From the NCBI RefSeq assembly GCF_023634765.1, contig NZ_JAMLFX010000002.1, forward strand, positions 895,738 through 959,737: 64,000 nucleotides of DNA, in the 5' to 3' direction. Source of the stretch: Pseudomonas sp. AKS31. Lineage in GTDB: Bacteria; Pseudomonadota; Gammaproteobacteria; Pseudomonadales; Pseudomonadaceae. Position numbers and translations under genes: made by a program. This document shows positions 58,824 to 64,000 of this stretch, piece after piece. Below the pieces are notes generated by a model that was not told the origin of the DNA, made no database searches, and was given only the letters and a program-made list of their open reading frames with translations. Positions within the stretch are counted from its first letter, which is position 1; each line of letters opens with the position of its first letter.

Positions 58824-60470
58824 TCAGCGCCCCGCGAAGCGCAACCGTGACAACTGCCGCAAATCCCCTTCGATGTAATAGTCATTCGTCCAACGCTCAT
58901 CCACCGCCAACGGACTCACCTGCTTCAACGCCAGTTTTTTCGCAAAATAGCGGAAGCGATAATGCTCATAAAACCGCAGCAGCTCCAGCCCGTAACGATC
59001 CGCCAGATCGGTGTCGCCGCGAATGATCAGGTAGTTTTCGTCATTGCCGTTACTGGCCGAAGCGCTGAGGTTGTGGCTGCCGCTGATGATCGTCGGCGTG
59101 TCCGTGGTGAAGTCGGTGACCACCGCTTTGGTGTGCACCAGCAGATTACCTTTCTGGCCCTTCATGTTCTCGCGCAGCCAGCCTTCCAGCCCGGTGTTGA
59201 GCAGCGCCGTGGCGGCGAATTCGGCACTGCGGTCGGCGTGGAATCCGCTAATGCGGCTGGCGGTGTTTTGCAGGCCATAACGCAAAATGTCGTCGTGGGG
59301 CTGACCCAGCAAAGCATTCAAAATGGCGTCCGGCAGAGAGAACGCGGTGACGAACAGCACGTCTTTTTTTGCCGCGCTGATAATCCGCACAAACGCCTGC
59401 AAATCCGCCCCGCCGGTACGCGGTGAGAACCCGGCGAACAACGGTTGCTGCGGGTTCATCGGGTTATGTTCGGTAATCCAGTCACGGGTTGCGCCGACAT
59501 CGTCCGGCTGCGCCCAGATCTGCTCGAACGTCTGCAGATAACTCGCGGCGATCGAATCATCATCCAGCACGTGCACCACGTTGGCCTGCCGATAAACCCC
59601 ATTGGCGGTGAAATTGGTGCTGCCACACAGAACCGCTTCAGGCTGATGAGTGCCACTGGCATCGACACGACTCAGAACCATGAATTTGTTGTGAAAGATG
59701 TTGTGGGTCACTCGCCCACGCTTGTTCGCCGCAGGCAATGCCGCCAGGCTCGCTTCGTTGATCGTAGTGTCTTCGTCATCCACGCGGGCGTGATACAGCA
59801 CACGCACCTGCACGCCCCGCGCGAACGCCGCGTTCACCGCATCGACAATTGCCTGCAACTGATACTCGTAGATCGCGATGTCCAGAGCCCACTGACCATC
59901 GACCGCACGCTCGATAAACCCGAGCAACCGTGCGAGCAAGCCGTTTTCCAGCCATTGCCGTGGCGCGTCGGGCCAGGCTTCGATGGGCATATTCTTGTTG
60001 GCGCTGATCAGTGCGTCCAGTTCGGGGAACTTGCGCTGGAATGCCTGACTGGCAGCAACGGCGCGATTGAATATCACGCTTTGATTGCTCGGGTGACCGT
60101 CATCGGAGGCGATCGTCAGCTCCAGCGACTCGCCCAACTGCACGGCATCGGCGGTGCCGTAGGCCAGATGCACGCGATAGTGGAGAGTCATGCCCGGATT
60201 GACCGCGTAATCGGCCCAGCGAAATTTTTGCAGCGGCGCGATATCGCTCGGTGTGGCGTGGAACTGCGGGAACGTATGGGCCTTGTCAGGGAACGTCAGG
60301 CTGTTGAACAGAAACAACCAGGGTTTGGTGCCCTGCTGTTTTTCGATGGCAAACCCCAGCAGGCCTTTGCGCCGGGGCTCGGCCAGATCCATGGCCAGCA
60401 GCACGCCGTTGGTGCCGGCATAGGCTTTGACGCGGAAGTCGTCTTGGGGGTTTTTGACCAGCACGCGCAT
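58824..60470 (-). CDS. Phospholipase D-family protein
   Basis: A 548-residue protein with two PLD half-sites. The second is canonical: HTKAVVTD followed by SGSHNLSASASNGNDEN. The first is HNKFMVLS followed by CGSTNFTANGVYRQAN; it has His and Lys but Ser where Asp is usual. Residues about 1-180 form an N-terminal beta-rich domain with no known motif. No signal peptide. CAAGGAG precedes the ATG by 6 bases. PLD family members cleave phosphodiesters in lipids or nucleic acids; the substrate here is unknown. Confidence 0.88.
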   Translation of the reverse strand: MRVLVKNPQDDFRVKAYAGTNGVLLAMDLAEPRRKGLLGFAIEKQQGTKPWLFLFNSLTFPDKAHTFPQFHATPSDIAPLQKFRWADYAVNPGMTLHYRVHLAYGTADAVQLGESLELTIASDDGHPSNQSVIFNRAVAASQAFQRKFPELDALISANKNMPIEAWPDAPRQWLENGLLARLLGFIERAVDGQWALDIAIYEYQLQAIVDAVNAAFARGVQVRVLYHARVDDEDTTINEASLAALPAANKRGRVTHNIFHNKFMVLSRVDASGTHQPEAVLCGSTNFTANGVYRQANVVHVLDDDSIAASYLQTFEQIWAQPDDVGATRDWITEHNPMNPQQPLFAGFSPRTGGADLQAFVRIISAAKKDVLFVTAFSLPDAILNALLGQPHDDILRYGLQNTASRISGFHADRSAEFAATALLNTGLEGWLRENMKGQKGNLLVHTKAVVTDFTTDTPTIISGSHNLSASASNGNDENYLIIRGDTDLADRYGLELLRFYEHYRFRYFAKKLALKQVSPLAVDERWTNDYYIEGDLRQLSRLRFAGR

Positions 60471-60555
60471 CGTTCACTCCTTGTGATTGGGCTGGGGGCA
60501 GCATAGTGCAGTGAGGCGGGTTTTGGTGTTCCTGACCGGGTACCGAGTCGATGCC

Positions 60556-60618
60556 TTCGCGAGCAGGCTCGCTCCCACAGTTGAACGCATTCCAAGGTGG
60601 GAGCGAGCCTGTTCGCGA
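60556..60618. repeat. REPIN, GCGAGCAGGCTCGCTCCCACA family
   Basis: Inverted REP units at 60556-60579 and 60596-60618 with a short spacer. It lies between the VWA gene and the PLD-family gene. Confidence 0.88.
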
Positions 60619-60644
60619 TGAGGCCCGAGCAGACACGGAAAGTA

Positions 60645-61385
60645 TCAGGGCGAAATCAGCTCATCGATATGTCGATACTCGGCATCCAGCGCCATCGCCA
60701 GATCCTTGGCCCGGCCCAACCGAATCGGCCCACGCTCGATATCGATCAACAACCCCGGACACCCCAGCGCCGACAATCCCGAGCACTGTTTCAAACGCCC
60801 ATCGGTCACCACCAGCAGCCTCTGCTGCTCGGCGGGAAAGCGCTTGCGCCGCAGCGTCAGCCACTGTTCTGCCTGCTCCAGCGCCGCCAGCAACGGTGTG
60901 CCGCCGCCTGCCCCCAAAGTCTCCAGCCAGGCACGCAAGCCGCTGGACGCTTTCAATCCCTGCACCTGCCATTTTGGCGCCGAACCGCTGGCCGTCAGCA
61001 AAGCCAGTCGCGCCCGTTGGCGGTAAGCGTCATCGAACAGTTGCGCGAGCAGACCTTTGGCATCGCTCAAGGCGTGATGGCGCCGGGTCGACGCCGAGGC
61101 ATCGACAATGACCAGCCACAGTTCATGTGGTGAACGCGTGCGCAGTTGAAACAGCAGATCTTCACGCGTTCGAGGTCGCCCTTTGAGCAACGTGCCCGGC
61201 CAGTTCACCGTGCCACTGCGGGCGGTATGGCGCTTGCCTTGGCGTCCGTTGTCCAGCCGACCGGCGCGGGGTCTGGCATTCGCCCCCGCGTCGGATCGGG
61301 GGCGAATGCCTAAGGCTTTTTTGGCCAGCTCGGCACTTCGCGGCGGGCGCCGGTGGCGAGCGCAGGCGCCGGCATGTCGCCCCAC
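60645..61385 (-). CDS. VWA-domain protein of magnesium/cobalt chelatase type
   Basis: A 246-residue ChlD/BchD-like protein. The MIDAS motif DASAS begins the VWA domain near residue 94 (ELWLVIVDASASTRRHHALSDAKG). The preceding 60 residues are basic and Gly/Arg-rich, as in the linker of ChlD proteins. The start is unclear: GTG 61385 overlaps the ChlI-type gene by 76 bases and I use it. It follows that gene on the same strand. The pair would form the AAA+/VWA motor of a metal chelatase with CobN. Confidence 0.75.
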   Translation of the reverse strand: MGRHAGACARHRRPPRSAELAKKALGIRPRSDAGANARPRAGRLDNGRQGKRHTARSGTVNWPGTLLKGRPRTREDLLFQLRTRSPHELWLVIVDASASTRRHHALSDAKGLLAQLFDDAYRQRARLALLTASGSAPKWQVQGLKASSGLRAWLETLGAGGGTPLLAALEQAEQWLTLRRKRFPAEQQRLLVVTDGRLKQCSGLSALGCPGLLIDIERGPIRLGRAKDLAMALDAEYRHIDELISP

Positions 61386-62311
61386 TGCCCTTGCCCTTCG
61401 CTCGGTGAAGCCTGAGTCGCGGCCGGCGACTGTGCCGGTTGCGGCGGGCTCGACGGCGCTTGCTCACGGCGCCGATGGCGCAGGGCAAACTCGGCCACGG
61501 CGTCGATGTCTTCCTCGCCAATCACCCCTGCCCCGCGCCATGCCGCGTGGGCACGCGCCGCGCGCAACCAGACCAGATCAGCACGCAGACCATCCACCCC
61601 GGCGGCGAAACAACGCTCGGTGATCTGCGCCAGTGCGGCATCGTCCAGCGCAATGTTGGCCAAGGCACCACGAGCGTGTTCGCAGCGCGCACGCAAGGCT
61701 TGCTGCTCGGTTTGCCATTGTGCGCAGAACGCTTGCGGGTCGCTGTCGAAATCCAGTCGGCGACGGATGATCTGCCCACGTTCGGTCGGTGCCGTGTGGC
61801 CACTGAGGGCGACGTTCAGGCCAAAGCGGTCGAGCAGTTGCGGACGCAACTCGCCCTCTTCCGGGTTCATCGTGCCGATCAGCACGAACTTCGCCGAATG
61901 CCGATGGGAAATGCCGTCGCGCTCGACCAGATTGGTACCGCTGGCGGCAACGTCGAGCAGTAGATCCACCAAGTGATCGGGCAGCAAATTGACTTCATCG
62001 ACATAGAGTACGCCGCCGTCAGCCTTGGCCAGCACACCCGGCGAGAACTGCGCACGCCCCTCGCTCAGGGCGGCGTCGAGATCGAGGGTACCGACCAGAC
62101 GCTCTTCGGTGGCGCCCAGCGGCAAGGTGACGAATTGACCGCTGGCAAGCAGATCGGCCAGGCCCCGGGCCAGGGTGGATTTGGCCATGCCGCGCGGGCC
62201 TTCGATCAGCACACCGCCGATTTTCGGGTCAATGGCGGTGAGGCACAGGGCGAGTTTCAGGTCATCGGCGCCAACCACGGCGGAGAGGGGGAAATGCGGG
62301 GTATCGGTCAT
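61310..62311 (-). CDS. Magnesium/cobalt chelatase AAA+ subunit (ChlI type)
   Basis: A 333-residue AAA+ ATPase. Walker A is EGPRGMAKSTLARG, Walker B is GGVLYVDEVNLLPDHLVDLLLD, and SGTNLVERDGISHRHSAKFVLIGTMNPEEGELRPQLLDRFG is the ChlI/BchI signature. A Pro/Ala/Ser-rich tail follows residue 285. I chose ATG 62311 (MTDTPHFP). It lies downstream of cobN, as in other Pseudomonas, and a large repeat separates the two. It probably powers cobalt insertion into cobyrinate. Confidence 0.92.
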   Translation of the reverse strand: MTDTPHFPLSAVVGADDLKLALCLTAIDPKIGGVLIEGPRGMAKSTLARGLADLLASGQFVTLPLGATEERLVGTLDLDAALSEGRAQFSPGVLAKADGGVLYVDEVNLLPDHLVDLLLDVAASGTNLVERDGISHRHSAKFVLIGTMNPEEGELRPQLLDRFGLNVALSGHTAPTERGQIIRRRLDFDSDPQAFCAQWQTEQQALRARCEHARGALANIALDDAALAQITERCFAAGVDGLRADLVWLRAARAHAAWRGAGVIGEEDIDAVAEFALRHRRREQAPSSPPQPAQSPAATQASPSEGQGQWGDMPAPALATGARREVPSWPKKP

Positions 62312-62373
62312 TTGGGTTTTCTCTGTCGTGGTCTTTGCTGTGCTTGAGTGTTGTGGTGTGTCAGTCGGGGTGG

Positions 62374-62533
62374 CCCTCACCCTAGCCCTCTCCCAGGGGG
62401 AGAGGGAACTGATTGCGGTGTTCTTGCAAGTTGCGCCGACCTGAATTATCGAGTTGACTTCGATTCTGAACAGTACACAAATCGGCTCCCTTCCCCCCTC
62501 GCCCCCTTGGGGGAGAGGGCTGGGGTGAGGGGG
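62374..62533. repeat. CT-rich inverted repeat element
   Basis: Outer arms CCCTCACCCTAGCCCTCTCCC and GGGAGAGGGCTGGGGTGAGGG enclose about 110 bases. It has the same architecture as 51288-51502. It sits between cobN and the ChlI-type gene. Confidence 0.75.
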
Positions 62534-62550
62534 TGACTTTCCTGAGGACG

Positions 62551-64000
62551 CTACATATCCTCCTCAATATCCAGCAGCAGATTCTCCAGCGCTTCTTTAT
62601 AAGCCCCCGGTTCCTGCCACATCCCCCGCTGCTGCGCCTCAAGCAAGCGCTCGGTCATGTCTCGCAGCGCATGCGGATTGTGCTCACGAACAAATTCCCG
62701 CGTTGCCGGATCCAGCAGATAAGCGTCGGCCAACAACGCGTACTGGTGGTCATCGATCAACTGCGTCGTCGCATCGAACGCGAACAGGTTATCAACCGTC
62801 GCGGCCATTTCGAACGCGCCTTTATAGCCGTGGCGCTTGACCCCGTCGATCCATTTCGGATTGGCCGCCCGCGAGCGGATCACCCGGTTCAGCTCTTCTT
62901 TCAAGGTGCGAATCTTCGGCAGATCCGGCTGGCTGTGATCGCCGTGATAACTCGCCGCCGCTTCACCGCGCAGGCTTTCCACGGCAGCGAGCATGCCGCC
63001 CTGGAACTGGTAGTAATCATTGGAATCGAGCAGATCGTGCTCGCGATTGTCCTGATTCTGCAGCACCGCTTGTACCTGACTCAGGCGCTGAACGAACTGC
63101 TCGCGCGCAGCGGTGCCCTCATCAGCTCCGCCATAGGCGTACGCGCCCCAGTTCAGATAAACCTCAGCGAGATCTTCGCGGCTTTGCCACAAGCGACCGT
63201 CGATGGCGCCCTGCACACCTGCGCCGTACGCGCCGGGTTTGGCGCCGAAGATCCGCCAACCCGCCTGACGCCGCGCGGTGTCTTCATCAAGGCCCGATTG
63301 CTGCAGTGCCTCGCGCTCGGCACGCACTTTCGCGGCCAACGGGTTGAGATCATCCGGCTCGTCCAGCGCGGCTACCGCTTGCACGGCGGCGTCGAACAGG
63401 CGAATCAGGTTGGCAAACGCATCACGGAAAAACCCGGAGACTCGCAGCGTCACATCGACGCGCGGACGGTCGAGCAGGCTCAGCGGCAGAATCTCGAAAT
63501 CATCGACGCGCTGACTGCCGGTGGCCCACACCGGACGCACGCCCATCAACGCCATGGCCTGGGCGATGTCATCGCCGCCAGTGCGCATGGTCGCGGTGCC
63601 CCACACGGATAATCCGAGCTGGCGCAGGTGATCGCCGTGGTCTTGCAGGTGCCGTTCCAGAATCAACGTCGCCGACTGGAAACCGATGCGCCACGCAGTA
63701 GTGGTCGGCAGGTTACGCACGTCGACCGAGTAGAAATTGCGCCCGGTGGGCAGGACGTCGAGGCGACCACGGCTGGGCGCACCGCTCGGGCCGGCAGGGA
63801 CGAAGCGACCGCTGAGGGCGTCAAGCAGACCGCGCATTTCGGCGGGGCCGCAGGCATCGAGGCGTGGGGCGACGACTTCGCGCAGATTGTCGATGATTGC
63901 ACTGACCTCCGCCCACGCCGGTCCCTGTGGGAGCGAGCCTGCTCGCGAAAGCGGTGGATCAGGTAAATCTTTAGCGACTGACACGACGCCTTCGCGAGCA
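62551..64000 (-). CDS. cobN: Cobaltochelatase subunit CobN (partial, C-terminal part)
   Basis: At least 482 residues of the C-terminal part of the large cobaltochelatase subunit, which inserts cobalt into hydrogenobyrinate diamide in the aerobic B12 pathway. The family is clear from LDVLPTGRNFYSVDVRNLPTTTAW and TMRTGGDDIAQAMALMGVRPVWATGSQRVDDFEILPLSLL. The frame stays open to the window edge, so the GTG at 63984 is not the start. Residues encoded at about 63926-64000 come from a REP doublet read in frame (SRAGSLPQGPAW), which is not part of normal CobN. The stop is at 62551. Confidence 0.93.
   Translation of the reverse strand, partial: AREGVVSVAKDLPDPPLSRAGSLPQGPAWAEVSAIIDNLREVVAPRLDACGPAEMRGLLDALSGRFVPAGPSGAPSRGRLDVLPTGRNFYSVDVRNLPTTTAWRIGFQSATLILERHLQDHGDHLRQLGLSVWGTATMRTGGDDIAQAMALMGVRPVWATGSQRVDDFEILPLSLLDRPRVDVTLRVSGFFRDAFANLIRLFDAAVQAVAALDEPDDLNPLAAKVRAEREALQQSGLDEDTARRQAGWRIFGAKPGAYGAGVQGAIDGRLWQSREDLAEVYLNWGAYAYGGADEGTAAREQFVQRLSQVQAVLQNQDNREHDLLDSNDYYQFQGGMLAAVESLRGEAAASYHGDHSQPDLPKIRTLKEELNRVIRSRAANPKWIDGVKRHGYKGAFEMAATVDNLFAFDATTQLIDDHQYALLADAYLLDPATREFVREHNPHALRDMTERLLEAQQRGMWQEPGAYKEALENLLLDIEEDM
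63926..64000. repeat. REP doublet within cobN (right copy cut by window edge)
   Basis: TGTGGGAGCGAGCCTGCTCGCGAA (63926-63949) faces TTCGCGAGCA at 63991-64000, the start of an inverted copy running off the window. It is the same family as at 56881 and 60556, but inside a coding sequence. The reading frame continues through it. Confidence 0.8.

Overview
The window reads as a chromosomal segment of a fluorescent Pseudomonas (P. fluorescens group). The basis is high-GC codon use, a TTG-started gacA followed by uvrC, pgsA and tRNA genes, galU beside gor, an hbcR-type 3-hydroxybutyrate cluster, and three families of Pseudomonas REP/REPIN palindromes. It is mostly core genome with accessory islets. 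I see no prophage, insertion sequence, plasmid backbone or CRISPR array.

Layout: 1-5.0 kb has partial ahpC, a tyrosine recombinase divergent from a KfrA-like coiled-coil DNA-binding protein, gor and galU. 5.0-7.0 kb holds small lipoproteins and small proteins. 7.0-9.6 kb is an alkylation-response set (2OG-Fe(II) oxygenase, alkB, ada) with two matching Ada-box-like sites. 9.7-17.7 kb carries acuI-like reductase, nitronate monooxygenase, modABC behind a ModE palindrome, topoisomerase IB and an ABC-F ATPase. 17.7-23.8 kb has small proteins, tRNA-Leu/Cys/Gly, pgsA, uvrC, gacA and a GNAT gene coupled to a tiny ORF. 23.9-25.5 kb is a DAHP synthase behind an aromatic-codon leader peptide, an attenuator-type terminator and a second leader-like ORF. 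25.5-33.9 kb has a repeat protein, a P. fragi-type lipase, a parvulin and yejABEF. 34.0-39.9 kb is the sigma-54-controlled 3-hydroxybutyrate/acetoacetate module.

40.0-43.7 kb is a 1255-residue toxin-like protein with a C-terminal HELFH metalloprotease-like domain. 43.9-47.95 kb has a PilT/PilU-type ATPase, a hybrid sensor kinase and a second parvulin. 48.1-55.0 kb is a catabolic block: sugar kinase, D-amino-acid-type PLP enzyme, IclR regulator, RidA and a polar amino acid ABC transporter. 55.3-56.85 kb is an accessory trio, two paralogous CBM-like proteins around a CPAC thioredoxin-fold protein, preceded by a 20-bp lux-box-like palindrome. 56.9-64 kb has a TerC/CBS protein, a PLD-family protein and the chelatase set VWA-ChlI-CobN; cobN is cut by the window end and carries a REP element read in frame.

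Most notable: the lux-box/CBM-thioredoxin trio, the large toxin-like protein, the Ada protein that has lost three of four zinc cysteines while its targets keep matching operators, the double-leader DAHP synthase, and the REP element inside cobN. Functions come from motif recognition only; no database search was run.
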